Positions 34,683-46,800 of a DNA stretch of 64,000 bases are shown here, piece after piece. Where the stretch lies: NCBI GenBank assembly GCA_014706295.1, contig JACSVZ010000011.1, positions 4,528,663 to 4,592,662 on the forward strand. The letters run 5' to 3'. Source of the DNA: Lycocorax pyrrhopterus obiensis. Its lineage: Eukaryota; Chordata; Aves; Passeriformes; Paradisaeidae. Position 1 is the first letter of the stretch, and each line of letters starts with the position of its first letter. The translations under genes were made by a program, and so were the position numbers. Below the pieces are notes generated by a model. The model saw nothing but the letters and a program-made list of their open reading frames with translations. It made no database searches and was not told the origin of the DNA.

Positions 34683-35330
34683 TGTTATAAATGACTGCGG
34701 GAGGTCGACTTTTGTAGTCCCCCATGACAAGAGTCTCTTATTATTAATGATTCGTTAAAACAGTTAATGGCTAAGTGGTTCCAAGTTATTGTTAAGTCTG
34801 GTAAATGGTTAAGGGGCATTTTGTTATTTGGGGATACTGTTAAATTCGTTTGTGTGTGAGGCTGATTAGCTTTAGGTTTGTTTCTTGCATTAGTACTAGG
34901 CCTGGAGTCGATTGACAGGAGGGGAAGGGAGAACTTTCTAGAAGAAGGGGGTCAACTGTGATTAGCACAGGGGATAACCCGAGGACCCGGACTGGACCAG
35001 GACTTCACCAATCACTCAACGCCCCTACCTTGTCCATTTGAATGAACCAATCACCCGGACAAGGAGCTGACAAACACCACTCAAGTTGTCTCCAAGACTC
35101 TCGGGGGAGGGGTGGTGCTCCCGGGAGGGCTATACAAGGTGACTCCCCCAGAGATCTTGGTGTCTGACCAATCGATCCTGGTCAGGCACCCAGCGTGGGT
35201 TGGGTTCTCCTCCCCGGGAATAAGCTAGCCAGCTGTTATAAACTTTAATTGCTCCGTTGTTAGTTTCTGTTAATCAACCCGCTTAGCAGGAAATTGGCTA
35301 CAGTCGTTTCTTTCTAGAACGAGAAGCTAA
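34683..35330 (+). mobile_element. LTR-like or promoter-like block (tentative)
   Basis: The block has two CCAAT boxes (ACCAATCA near 35007 and 35046), a TATA-like CTATACAAGG near 35130, and a later AATAAG/TTATAAAC region. That order resembles U3-R-U5 of an LTR read on the plus strand. It begins near TGTTATAAATGAC, but I could not find a convincing end or target-site duplication. It could equally be a cellular promoter segment. Confidence 0.35.
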
Positions 35331-35637
35331 ATGTTACTGCCCAGGACCTGCACCTCGCTGATTCCCACTTGTACTATGAACTGAACACAAACTGTAGCGA
35401 CCCTGGGTTTTTCCCGTTGTGAAGGATCAGCACGGAGCTGGGTGCGAGGGTCTGGCGATGTCGAGCGCTGCCGCCGTGCCCGTCACGCTCCGGGCCCCGG
35501 AGCAGATTCCTCCCGCTCCGCCCGGGGACTGAGGGTGTACCAAGGCTGGGACAGGCGGGAACCGAGGCGGGACCGAGGCGGGACCGAGGGGGTGATCGAG
35601 GCTCGCCCAGCGCCACAGCCCCGGGAGCAACGCGTGC

Positions 35638-35870
35638 CCTGCCCCCGGCCCGCCCCAGCCCGGCCCCGGTCTGCCCCCGGCCCGCCCCAGCCCTGCCCCG
35701 GTCTGCCCCCGGCCCGCCCCAGCCCGGCCCCGTCCTGCCCCCGTCCTGCCCCCGGCCCGCCCCAGCCCTGCCCCGTCCTGCCCCCGGCCCGCCCCAGCCC
35801 GGCCCCGATCTGCCCCCGTCCTGCCCCGGTCTGCCCCCGGCCCGCCCCAGCCCGGCTCCCGCCCCGGCCC
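35638..35870 (+). repeat. GC-rich minisatellite
   Basis: Imperfect units of about 32 bp built from CTGCCCCCGGCCCGCCCCAG followed by CC[CT][GT]GCCCCG, mixed with shorter 11-bp CTGCCCC variants. At least four long units are visible. The minus strand is rich in G4-G5 runs and could form G-quadruplexes. Long Pro/Arg and Gly/Ala ORFs across it are artefacts. Confidence 0.9.
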
Positions 35871-35917
35871 CCCCGGCCCCGGCTCCCCCCGGCCCCCCCG
35901 ACAATCGAATGCCGTGC

Positions 35918-35930
35918 GTTGCCTGGAAAC
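35918..35930 (+). promoter_or_regulatory. X-box-like RFX binding motif
   Basis: GTTGCCTGGAAAC is two half-sites close to the RFX X-box consensus (GTNRCC, 0-3 bases, RGYAAC), with one consensus deviation in the second half. RFX factors, with FOXJ1, control motile-cilia genes, so a site in the island upstream of HYDIN is plausible. Binding is not shown. Confidence 0.5.
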
Positions 35931-36063
35931 GGCGAACGCGGCGTTAGCGATTGTTGCGGTGAAGTCGCCTCAGTCGCCTGGAGAACGCGCTCCTGACAGG
36001 CTGTTCGCAGCCTGAGCTAGCGCATGCAGGCGGCTACACGGGGCGATTCGCCAAGTGAATCGT

Positions 36064-36118
36064 CTCAGAGAATTGGTCTCTGAGAGCGGTGAATGTTCGC
36101 AGAGAATTGGTCTCTGAG
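36064..36118. repeat. Duplicated palindrome, 34-bp period
   Basis: A hairpin CTCAGAGA-attgg-TCTCTGAG (36064-36084) recurs 34 bases later, with arms CAGAGA (36100-36105) and TCTCTG (36111-36116) and the same loop. The repeats lie at the 3' edge of the CpG island, just before the duplicated HPRT exon segment. Confidence 0.85.
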
Positions 36119-36245
36119 AGCGAGTCTTGAATTTCCTTTGAAGGTAAAGATTGACTAAAGTTGTACTTTCTGATTTTGTCACATCGTGCTCTGAAAGAGA
36201 ATGCCGAAGAGAAATACAGGATGTGATAATGTCAGTCTTCTGGGG
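36110..36245 (+). pseudogene. Decayed duplicate of HPRT-like terminal exon
   Basis: About 130 bases match 34465-34595. The core from the exon's CTGAAAGAG through stop and early 3'UTR is almost identical (one difference in about 50 bases); the intronic part is about 70-75 percent. This copy has lost the AG acceptor before CAC (TC instead) and one base inside the exon, which shifts the frame to an early TGA. It cannot serve as an equivalent terminal exon unless another splice site is used. Confidence 0.85.
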
Positions 36246-37712
36246 CAGCAGTTCAGTGGCGTGTACAGCTGAGTGGATGAGCTACTACTATGCTCTACTG
36301 GTTGTGCTTTTTTTTCACTGAAGCAATACAACATTTCCTAGAGATACCAGTCAATGCATTCTTTTCCTATAGTGATTACGCAAAACTGCTTAAAGGTGAA
36401 TGAGTTCTGTCCAAGTTTCAGTGGGTTGTTATGATCTAGTTATTAAAATTATTAGGGAGATACCTCTGAATTAAGGTGCAAACGAGACCATATGCCAAAG
36501 TTAATAGTACAGATTTTATGTAACAGTAAATGTGAGGAAGAGAGACAGAGAAAGAAATAGAGAAGGGGGGGGAGGGGGTGATAGAGACAGATTAAGTGAA
36601 AATATCACCATTCCATGGATCCCAGTGGTGTCCCATTAATCCTCTTTTGGTCTTCACTGTGGTGAGGACCTGCAAAATATGGAGTCCAATGGATTAGTGC
36701 AGGTTTGGGCCAGGTGGGAATGGCCAGGTACCTCCCCGGGGCAGGACAAGTTTGACACTGTCTCTTGCAACACTCCGGGATCTGTTGTGCTACTTTGCAT
36801 CCCATGCAGTCGTCTGGTGCAAGGCCTCAGGAATGAGTGTTGGGAGCACTTTGGAGGTCTTTGGTGGGTTATGGCACCCCTCAGCTGCCCCTCATGGGCA
36901 TGTCCCACAGATGTGGCCTTCCGGGGCTGGGGGGTTTTACAGCTGAGCCAGTTTGTGTGAGGGAGGATGGGTGTCCACTGCCTCTTACCAGAGGTTACGC
37001 CACACACGCAAAATTTCCTCCTTCCCCCTCTGTTGATGGGAGGTTTGTGTGCAAACCTGGCCTCAGCAGATGAGTCTGTGGCTATGGCTTCCCCGCCCTG
37101 AACCCAGACAGAGCTTATTTTCAGGACAGCTGCTGGGTTTGGCTTTCTTGTGGATACATTTTTCTCCCTCAGCCTTGTTTACTTCTCCCCAGACCTGAGA
37201 TAATAGGACAATAGCGTCACCTTTGTCTTGTCTCAAGTCCCTTTAGGCAGCTTAACTTACAGCCCAAAGTTCCAGTCAGGAGGCATTTTCAGGGAGGGGT
37301 GGGCTTGGGTGGTCGCAGCTTCTTTACACAATTTTGCCACTGTGGGCAAAACGTCCTTCATAGCAGTATTTAAGCCATTAACCATAACATCCCAGTCTCT
37401 CATAGTCCTGTGAGGAGCAGCTGAGGGAGCTGGGGTTGTTTAGCCTAAAGAAGAGGAGGTTGTTACAGGTCATATACCACAATCTATGGGCTGTCCACTC
37501 TAGCTATTTTCACATAATATTTAAGCTACAGCTTTGTCTGTTCTAACTATTTTTAATGTTCAGATTTTTAGCTCCAGGTTTCAGTATGATCCATCTTTGA
37601 ATTGCACAACATAGCCATATAGTTCAAACAAAGTCCAACTAGAGGCCTAACAATACTCGCTACTTATGCCAAACAAGCACTTAGCTACTTTAAAATAATA
37701 TCAATTTTTTAG
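36246..37712. other. Region between CpG island and first HYDIN coding exon
   Basis: A purine-rich tract with G runs lies at 36535-36590. The following 500 bases hold overlapping short ORFs on both strands and may be a decayed minus-strand LTR, but ends are not recognisable. A 65-bp CR1 piece lies at 37402-37465. The acceptor TTTTTTAG at 37705-37712 precedes the first coding exon. Confidence 0.4.
37402..37465 (+). mobile_element. CR1 LINE fragment, sense orientation
   Basis: The text around GCTGAGGGAGCTGGGGTTGT and TTAGCCTAAAGAAGAGGAGG matches the CR1 3'-region signature in plus orientation. It is an internal fragment; the terminal octamer tail is absent. It lies upstream of the HYDIN coding exons. 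Confidence 0.75.
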
Positions 37713-37729
37713 TAACCCTTGAGTCTGCC

Positions 37730-37894
37730 ATGAATTGGGTTCTGGATTTTCAGAGTTCTATTGTTGTTCCTTCCAGCTTTTTTGAGGCACAGTCGCTGAT
37801 ATCCGCGACATCCTCCAAAATGGCTTCTGAATTCCCGAAAAAGACATCAGCGTCTGGACGTCTTTTGTCCAGGATAAAAATGAAGTCTCAAAGT
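37730..37894 (+). CDS. HYDIN: HYDIN coding exon 1
   Basis: 55 codons starting MNWVLDFQSSIVVPSSFFEA, ending SQS before GTAAGT. FQSS-x-VxPSxF resembles the N-terminus of vertebrate HYDIN. The exon probably starts at 37713 after TTTTTTAG, giving a 17-nt 5'UTR piece. Confidence 0.75.
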
Positions 37895-40800
37895 GTAAGT
37901 ACCCACTGGGGCCGTGTCAAGGCTGGAAACTGCCCTCGTGTCCCTCCTCTCCCTGCCCCTCGTGTTGTGCAGCAGCACCGGGAAGCTGCAGACCCCCTCC
38001 CCACCTCTTTGTGCCGTGCTCCTGCTGGTGGGGGCTGTCGTGGTGCAGTAGGGAACACTGTGTGTTGCTTCAGGGACAGTCCAGCGTCTTGCCTGGCTGT
38101 GCCACCGGAGCCGAGTTAAACCAATGGAAAGCCGAAGCCGTGAGGGTGTGCTCCTTTCCCTCCCCTTTGCCACAGTAATTCCTTCTGTCAGGTTGGACAC
38201 TCACCTGTGCTGCTCTCACCGACCCGCCCTTGGGCACCCGGCATGGGCGGGGGGGAAGCTCCAACTCTGCCTGGAGCTTCGAGAGACACGGCTGGTCCCG
38301 GCTAGAACAGGTTCCAAAGCAGCTGTTCTCTCTCGTGTCCTGTGTGGGGCACAGATCCAGCCCAGCAGTGGAGGCAGGGCAGTTCCTCCTTCCCGTCCAC
38401 AAAGGTCCCTTTGCTGTCCTGGAGCTCACTTGACTGGAGATGCCCTGCTGCTGGGGCTCTGTCAAGGACATCTCTCTGTTTTCTTCTGTGGAGGGGTCTG
38501 CGAGGCCAGACAGAGAAAGCAAGTGCTAATTAAAAAGGGAGCACTGAAACTTGGACCCGTTGCTGCGCTTCAGGGTTGGTCACAGCGCTGCTTTCCTGCC
38601 TCCCTCGGACTCAGCCAGCAGTGACATCTCCACGCTGTGGGTTGTGAGCGTTGTGCAGGGATGGAGTTCGGGGAGTTCTGATAACTCGTCCCCCCTCTCT
38701 GCAAAGGTCACCAGCCCAAGCCAGTGAAACTAAAGAGGAAACAAATGCCCAAAGAGCAGAAATCCCCAAGCATGTCACATCAAATCACAGAGAAGCTAAT
38801 GGGACAGAGCCATGTGGTTGAGTATGTGTATTCCAGTCTGTATTATTAATTTTCTGATGTCATGTATTTCAGCAGGTAACTGCCAGGGCTTCCAGAACTG
38901 TCCTGGAGGCTGTGATCACAAATTACTCACCAGTGCCACTTGTTCAAGAAAAGCCTTTCTGAACAAGGGCGGCTCTTTTTCTTCTTTTTTTTTTTTTTTG
39001 CCTTTCAGCTGCTTCCCTCTCTGTTCCAGAGGGAGAAGTCTCTCAACAAGAAGAAGGAGGCCAACACTCGGGAGTGTAGTCTGCCCAGAATTGGCCCAAT
39101 TCCAGACAAGAGTGAGGCTGATCGAAAGGTAGCCTTTTCCTGCTCTTTTCCTTGCTGTTTGATGCGAGGTTTGTAGAGGGTGTGTGCTTGTGACAGACTT
39201 GCTTCCAGCAAAATACCTCAGTGTCCAGGTCCTGTTGTCATTGCAAACTGCTGGTAGTGGTGGAGTTGGACTCCTGATCTGCACTAAGCCAACACAAATA
39301 ACCTCTACTGAAGCTGCTGGGGTCTGCTGGAATGTAGCTGCCATTGCTTAAACAATGGGGGGAAGGCTGGGGACACAGACACAAAATTGCCATTTTCCAT
39401 TCTCCTGCTGAAATAGCCACCTCTTGCTTTGGTGTGGTCACCATCAAATGCTTGGGGTCATAGGATTCCCTACACAGTGGCAGCATTGGCCTTTGAAGGC
39501 CAAGGGCCTGCAGTAATTACTTCTGATTTAACGAAACTAATTGCATTAATGCTTTGGGTTGGAACAATGTGCTGGGACCCTGACTGAGTGCTAGATTTCG
39601 CAGGCTGCCAGATGTACAGGGGACTCGCCCTGGGCAGAGGGGAATGGATGTGCTTTATCTGGATCAGTGCCTACTTAGAAGTGTGTTTAAAGCTGCTTTT
39701 CTTGCAGGACTGGCTCAGTATAAAGCACAATCCAAACGGGTAGGTGACCGAGGCGGGCTGTTGAGCAGGAAATTGGCATCAAGAGACATGTAACAGACTG
39801 GTTAAGGATTGCCCTGGAGAGGGGGGTCGGGAACACCTCAGAGAAGGGCACAACTAAGGGGCAGTGTGCTGCAGCCACTCCCTTCAGCAGACTGTGTCTC
39901 CTGTGAAGACACAGGAGACCTGCTCGTGTCTCTGGAGTGACAGCAGTGTGGCTGGAGAAGGCAGACAAAGCAGGGAAGAGTTTTCTCAAAGCAGTGTCTC
40001 TGCTCCAGAAGCATTTGCTGCTGTTGTGTCATTCCAGACGTGCCTCTGCAATGGTATTAAATAAGATAGCAGTAATAGATTACAAGAAAGCACCCGTTTA
40101 AAGCTCATGGAAAAAAGAGATACCAACTCTAGTCTTACCCAAATTGCTGAGAAAATAACTGAACCTTATCCTCATTCAGCATTCACCTAATTTGTCTTTT
40201 TCCTAACTGCTGTGTTACTTTATTTTTGCCTTTACCTCTGTTAGAACAAACGCACTAACTTTTAAGTACAATTAAAGGGGACAAAGCTGTTGAAGCAAAA
40301 GAAAACTATTTATTAGTAGCGATTCAGCTGAGCTGGGTGTGTCTCCCTCCCCCAAGAGACGAACACACACACCCTCCAACAAAATGGCAATCTTTTTATA
40401 CCCTTTCCCAGATGGGGACTGTCCCTGTCCCCTTTCCCGTTGGACGGCTCGGGAACTTACATTCTCTCCCGGCTGCCTACCTTTCTGTCCCTCCCCTCTC
40501 ATCTTACTTCCTTTTGGTCAGGTCTTCAAAAGGAAGAGGGCTGCCCCTCTTCCAGCTCACAGCAACACCCAACAAATTACCTAGAACAAACCCAAACCAT
40601 GAATAACAACACATAAAGAACAAAACCAACAACCCTCATTCTTTCACTTAATAACCTTTTGCCTTCAGCAAAATATTACCTCATCTCTCACACCTCCTCT
40701 GGTACTGTTCTCTTCTTACTGATGTCTTAAGTTTTGGATCAAAAAAGATATTTGCAGTTGTGTGGGCCTCAGTTTCCCTGTCTCAGAGTACGGGACATCC

Positions 40801-43800
40801 CAAAACGGTTTCCCATGGAGTCTGATGTAAATTCGTGGGTTTTACTTACTCCATGAGTGCTCAGTCATTGCCCCAGAGCTCTGTGACCACGTGAGCACAG
40901 GGCTGTGCTTAAGGTAAGCGCTGCCTGGCATTTTGGAGAAGGAAACCTGAAGAAACATTGTGCCAAAAGAGCAGCTTGGCTTGAGCCTGCTCAGTGTGGC
41001 CCAGCAGCTCTTGATCAGCTCAGAGCAGAGGTGGAAGAGCCACTGTTTCCTCAGTGTGGCCTGGGCAGATGTACTCACCCAGAGTCTGTACTTCACTGGG
41101 GATTAGTGTAAGATTCTTCTTTATGAACCTTCCTCCCAGCAGCTGAACCTCTCCCTCTCTCTCTAGCCTTTCCAGTCACCGCCAGTTACCTCGAAAAAGA
41201 ACGTGTTTCAGGTTTCCCCACAAGAGGTTGTATTTCAGAACTTCGTCGTTCATGAGGTCTCTGAAATGATACTGTATCTCGTGAATATGGGCAAGGTAAG
41301 TGCTGGGACGTGGAGTTTTAACCCTGTGCTGGAAGAGGAGAGTGGTGGAATTCCCATAGTGTACAGCAGAGCAAGTTACCTGCTGCAGCACATCCAGAAG
41401 AAAATGTCTCAGCACCTTTGTTCTGCAAGATGGTGGAAATCTTCCTGCGCTGGGAATTCTCCCCTGATTTTGGCCATGTGTTGATAGTATCTATCCCAAA
41501 GGAGCTCCCTTCTCTTGAAAGCCCTGGATTGATGGGAATGTTGAGGGCTGTACAGTTCTTACCTGCTCTCATGCTTTGCCTCGAGTCTACACCACATCCT
41601 GTGTCTCCTTGGTTAATCTTGGTTCCTGGTATGAATCTCTGCTTCTCTCAGCCTGTTTAGCTCCCTTTGTGCAACTCACAGTCAAAGCTCAGGGGCTGAG
41701 TCTTCTCCACTTTATGCTGGAATCGCTTACAATTAATGGCACTGGCACTGCAGGAAACGTGTTCTGAAACAGCCCTGGAATCAGACTGATGTAGCAGAAG
41801 CAGCGGGAGGCCTTTAGGTGCCACTTCAGGCTCCTGCTAAGCTTAATTCAGCTCTGCTCAGGTTTTCCAAAAGCAACATGATGCTCTGCTTTCCCTTTGG
41901 AGAACCACAGCACATCCAAAGCCATGTGCTCCTGGAGGTTTTCCCTTCTTCACTTGAAGAAACTGTGATTGTTTTGCAGTTTCCCAAGAGAGTTGAGAGG
42001 GGAAAAGTTGAAAAATGCCAGCAGTTGTGTTCCACTGTAAAGAGGAAAAATGAGACCATTTGAATTTCAGTCAGGGAAACATTTTCTCAAATGAGGCTTG
42101 TGCCAAGAGTGGGTTGGTGGGAAGAGACAGGAGGGAGTCAAAATCATCTAGTTTAGACTTTTTGAGACGCATTTTGGTGCTCGGGGGTTGATATCTGTGT
42201 GCTAGAAAATGCGTATTTGCTGTGTCCGCGTATCCCGGAGGGCAGAACCTGGCTGCAGGGTGCCTGCAGGGACTGCTGGCTGCAGGCAGGAACGCCCAGC
42301 AGCCCAGCTTGCCTGCACAGGCAGCCAGAGCCCCTGGAGAGCCGAGACCGGCTTTTAATACTGGAACCACGCTGTGAGTCAGTGCTGGTCATGTTTCTCC
42401 AGGCAGAAAATGCCTTTGAAGCCCATAGTCGATAGGCACGGCCTGTCTGTGTTTCTGTCACTTTTGGCAACTTGATTGCTCTCATCGTTTTATGATTCTT
42501 CCTTGCTGCTTTACTGCCCATTTAAATTCTCTTTGCCATCTCTTTGTTTCAGGGATTGTCTTGCTGTGTTCCTTCTTTTGCTTTTGAGGTTTGGTTTTAT
42601 TCTCAGTAAGGCCACAGTGTTTGGTCTCCTCTCTTGCTGGACTGCCTGCATATCCCCACAACTGCCCCACCCAAACCTGATCTGCTAGAAGGGAATTTCT
42701 TCCTTTCCCCAGGATCATATGCTGTTTTGCCTTCAAGTAGCACATTCCCCGTCTGGAACACGACTGCGTGGCTGTGTGCAGGCAGAAGCCAGCAGGTTTT
42801 TGGCCTTGTTGAATATGCAGATGACTTGGTTCAGGTGCTCCATCTCCATCCTGCTGGTGCTGACCTGCTCGGCCCTTCCTTCCCACCAGCCATTGCCCTA
42901 CTGCCCCTGGCTGAAATGCTGGACCCAGACAGAAGGAATTCAGTTCACCCTTGTGAATTATGTACCTGTACCTCCACAGCTGAAAGTGCTTTGGAAAAGG
43001 GGTCAAGGAAGGATGTCACCAGGTCACGGACAGGTCTCCTCTTGTCCTGTTTCCACAAGTGGCAAAATCATCGTTTCATGTCTTTCCTGCAGTCTCCTCA
43101 GCCGGTGAGGGTCACCATGGAGAACTCACCTCATTTCCAGCTGGTGGGCTCCAACGATGCGTACCGTAGAGTGCCAGCAGGCGCACGCCACATTATGCGC
43201 ATCCGCTTCACCCCTGACGAGAGCAAGGTGAGACTGGAGGAACATTATCTCCAAAGCCATTGTTTTCTTGCACTCTGGGTACAGCCCATTCCATGCTGTG
43301 AGCTTGGCTCCAGGCCGTGGGCAGGCAGCCTGCAGCCGGTCACACCTTGGCATGTGCTGTCAGGCACTGCACGCAGGCCTGACAGGCTCTGCTTCCCCTC
43401 CCTGCACATTCCTGAGCATTCCCAAGGGCAGATGCACAGGGAACAGTATGAAAATGACAGAGAAGTGTTGATAGATGTTCAGCCATCTCTAGGCACAGTG
43501 GAAGGGGTTTAATTACTATGGAAAATACTAGAGGAACAAAAGAGGCCAGAGAGCTTTCCTCCTTCCCAACTGGCAACAGCTTCCCTGCCTCACCCCGGAC
43601 TGGAGCACAGACAGTGCTTTTTCACACCCTCTGTTCTCCAGCCTTGCAGCTGTGCTGTCCCAGATGCATGATACTGACCATGATACAGCTGCAAGGCCAG
43701 GGCAGAGGACGAGCAGTGCCCGTGGCAGGGAGTCAGCCTGGCACAGGCACACTGAGCTCTGGGTGCCCTTAGTCAGCAGAGGTTGGTGAGCTGCAGGTGA

Positions 43801-46800
43801 CTTAGACACCTGCCTGAAAGAGCTCATGTAGGGCAGGTACAACCTGCAGGCAGAGCTGTGAGCCCAGAGCCTGTGGCAGTGACACTGCTGTGGCTCTGTC
43901 TTCATGCCTGTCACTGTGGTTGCTCTGTCAGCTGGCACCCGTTCTGTGCCAGGCATGCTTTTGCTTGGAGCTTTGAACACCAGTGCTGAGGCCCTGGCAA
44001 GTCTGATCTCGGTGCTGTGATGTGAAGGGTTGATGCTGTGACCTGGAGGCTTGTTCATACAGAAGGGTTTAGGACATGGCATGGAAGGGAGGAAGCCTTG
44101 CAGGGAAACAAAGAAAGGCTCTTTCCAACAGCATCCTGCTACCTCTTAGCACTGTTCTTCTCCTGACTTGGTTGGACAGGCAAAGTTAGAGGGAAGCTCT
44201 GAGCCAACTGATGTTTCTACAGCAGGCCAGAGGTGCAGGATCTCTTTGGGTGCAGCTGTTTTCTCATAAGAGGAATGTCCTGTGTTCCCTAGCTCCATGT
44301 TCCTTAGAAGAGACTTAGGAATTATTTAACATCATTAAAATTTAGACTAAAAATTATGGTGGCCTAGGGCAGTTCTCTATATGACCCAAGTGACACAAGA
44401 GCTTAATGCCACTGAGATAGGTTTTGCAAAGTGCACTGGTGCCTTTAAAATGTGACATATTAGTAGGACTTAGTGTTGATTTTGGGGGTGGAAGAGGTAA
44501 ATTGATGCCCTTGAAGGGTTATAGGAAATGTTTTTTCTTCTGCCATGGGGATGGCGCTAAATGCCCTGTGCTGAGCCAGTTTCTTTTCCTGCAGGATTAT
44601 TTCCACGAGCTCTCCTGCACCACTGGAAACGAAAGGATAGTTGTGCCAATTCGGGCCATTGGTGCCCGACCTGTCCTGGACTTTCCTGCCCAGCTGCACT
44701 TCCCAGTCTGTATAGTCAAGTGCAGCAGTGAGAAGACTCTGTCGGTTCAAAACACTGGCAACCTGGAAGCTCATTATGAGCTGAGCACGGAGAGGTGAGG
44801 CAGCTCATCTATTCTTGTGCAAAACACCTTTGGGTGATTAAATAGAGTTGGGAAAGAGTAACAAAAGGAAGCAGAGCATCAGAGCTGCTGCCCTGCAGCC
44901 CTGGCTGGAAGTGAGCAGGATGGGTGGCCTCAGCTCCTGCTGCCAGTGTTCTTAGCAGGATGCGACCTTTGAGCTTTCTCTGTCCCAGATTTCCTGGAGG
45001 GTGCTGGAACATGTTAGTAGCTGGCTTGCACCCTCCTGAGCACAAGCTGCTTCTGAAATGGTTACCTACTCCTGTCAGCCAGATAGACCCATTCCCTGGG
45101 AGGCACGTGGCATTCCGGTGGTCCCCGCATCAGATGCCCAACGTGAGCTGTGTTGCCGGCAGCCTGTGCAGTTCCTGTTACTTAAAGCTGATCTGATTTC
45201 CCTTGTCTGTTCCATGAGGAACCTTTGACAGCCAGTTTAAAATTTCAAACAGATGATTGAAGTGTCTGAATAAGGTCGGGCCCCCTTTCATTGAGATTTC
45301 TTTGTAAATACTCTGAAGTTCCTGTGTTTCTGCTCTGTTTTTTAATTTTGTGTTAAATGTTTGCCAAAATATCATGAATTCTTCATTGGGAACTTTCACA
45401 AAGGTTGAGCTCCTCTAATGCCTGTCAATATACCGCATGCCCATAGGTATAGGCACAGGTGTACAGGAAATACGAAACATTTAGAGAATATGTGAAAAGC
45501 AATTGGGCTGATTTAGAAGATAAAAATATAGAATAACTTTTGCTGGAAGGGACCTCTGGAAATCATCTGAGCAAAGACACTGCTCAAAACAAGACCCGTG
45601 TCTGGGGATTGCAAGGTGCCACTGGGAGATCTGGACCTGTCTTTAGATGCCATACAAGAAAACAAACATCCAAATGGACCTAGTTAAAAAGCAGAAGAAA
45701 ACAAGCTATTAAAACCCCCTTCATACCTTACCTTTTCTGCCTGTCAGGTTCAGTAGTGATTCATTGAAAGGGTAGATCTAACAGGATGAGAACTATCTTA
45801 AGGAACAGCTCACAATTAACAGATAAAAGGCCAAAATTGAGCCTGCCAGCCCCATCTCTTGGCAGTGGTTTTCATTTGGTTATTACAGTGACAGGGATGT
45901 CTCCTTCACAGCTCTTCGTATCTATGCGCTCAGGGAACAGCTTAGTGATGTTGGCTGAAATTCAGAGGGGTTGAGTTTAACTGCAGAGCTTGTGTCCTTG
46001 GGTCTTGGGGAGCCAAGTCTGTATGCGAGAGATGACTGCTACAGCAGTAACAGAGGAGTCTGGTGGGTACAGCCCAGGTTGGGATGTAGGAGATGCAGGG
46101 GCTGATTTGCACTCAGTTTTTCAGTCCTGACAACTGAGTTCTGAACTGGGCTAGATCCTCTTCTCCTGATAATTTGGAAATAAGAAGGTATCTTCTTTCT
46201 CAGGCAACCCCTGAAGTCACCCCCAGGAGTGTTATTCCCGTCCCGCTATCTGAGGGCAGGAGTATGTAGACGTGGGACAGGAGTGGGAGGGGAATGGGAT
46301 GGAAGGTAGACATTCCCTTAACTTTCAGCTTCTCCGTTCTGGTGCAATTTCTGGCAAAAGAATAAGAAAAAAATCCTGTGCCTTGCCCACACCAGGCACT
46401 GATCCCCCCTAGCCCCAGCAGAGACCTGCAGCAGTCCTGGCACCACCCCTGGGGAGATGCAGAAACACGTACAGTAATCCAGCTCTGGGGCTGGTGGGGG
46501 CCTCGTCTTTCCTCCCCTCTCTCCAAAGTCTCAGGTCCAGCACATAAACATTGCTGGCCCAAGGCTTCTCCATCAGCCAGTAGTGATGCTCTCACTACTG
46601 GTAATGGGAACAGGTCAGGCCCATAATTGCAGCAATAGGTCCTTAATGAGCAGAACCTGAAGCAGGTTCATCAGCTGTCACTACTGACATGAATAAAGTT
46701 CAGCTTGCCAGATGTTCTCTTTATTTTAGTGTGCGATGCATTCATCACCAAACTCCCCAGAACACACTTTTAAGGTGACAGATTGACCACTAGCAAAGCA

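Larger units (their letters stand above)
35400..36060 (+). promoter_or_regulatory. CpG island, candidate HYDIN promoter
   Basis: The only strongly CpG-rich segment of the window, between the end of the HPRT-like gene and the first HYDIN coding exon at 37730. CpGs are dense in 35400-35640 and 35900-36060. It contains an X-box-like motif at 35918-35930. A GTAAAG donor-like site at about 36144 could end a 5'UTR exon, to be joined to the acceptor at 37711-37712. The promoter call rests on position and composition. Confidence 0.55.

Noticed and set aside
34692..35244. TGTTATAAA repeated at 34683 and 35236 as a possible target-site duplication
   Set aside because: The enclosed segment does not have TG...CA ends and the word is AT-rich; treated as chance.
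35374..35996. Overlapping ORFs of 176 and 184 codons on opposite strands
   Set aside because: They follow the GC-rich minisatellite; composition is only Pro/Arg/Gly/Ala repeats with no domain, and stops are rare because of base composition.
36480..37080. Possible minus-strand LTR with purine-rich block
   Set aside because: Layout loosely resembles the retroviral LTR at 54.5 kb, but no ends, duplication or polyadenylation order could be fixed.
42482..43512. ORFs of 174 and 292 codons around HYDIN exon 4
   Set aside because: Only 43093-43227 has HYDIN-like text and splice sites. The rest of the 292-codon frame is intron read-through and has no domain.
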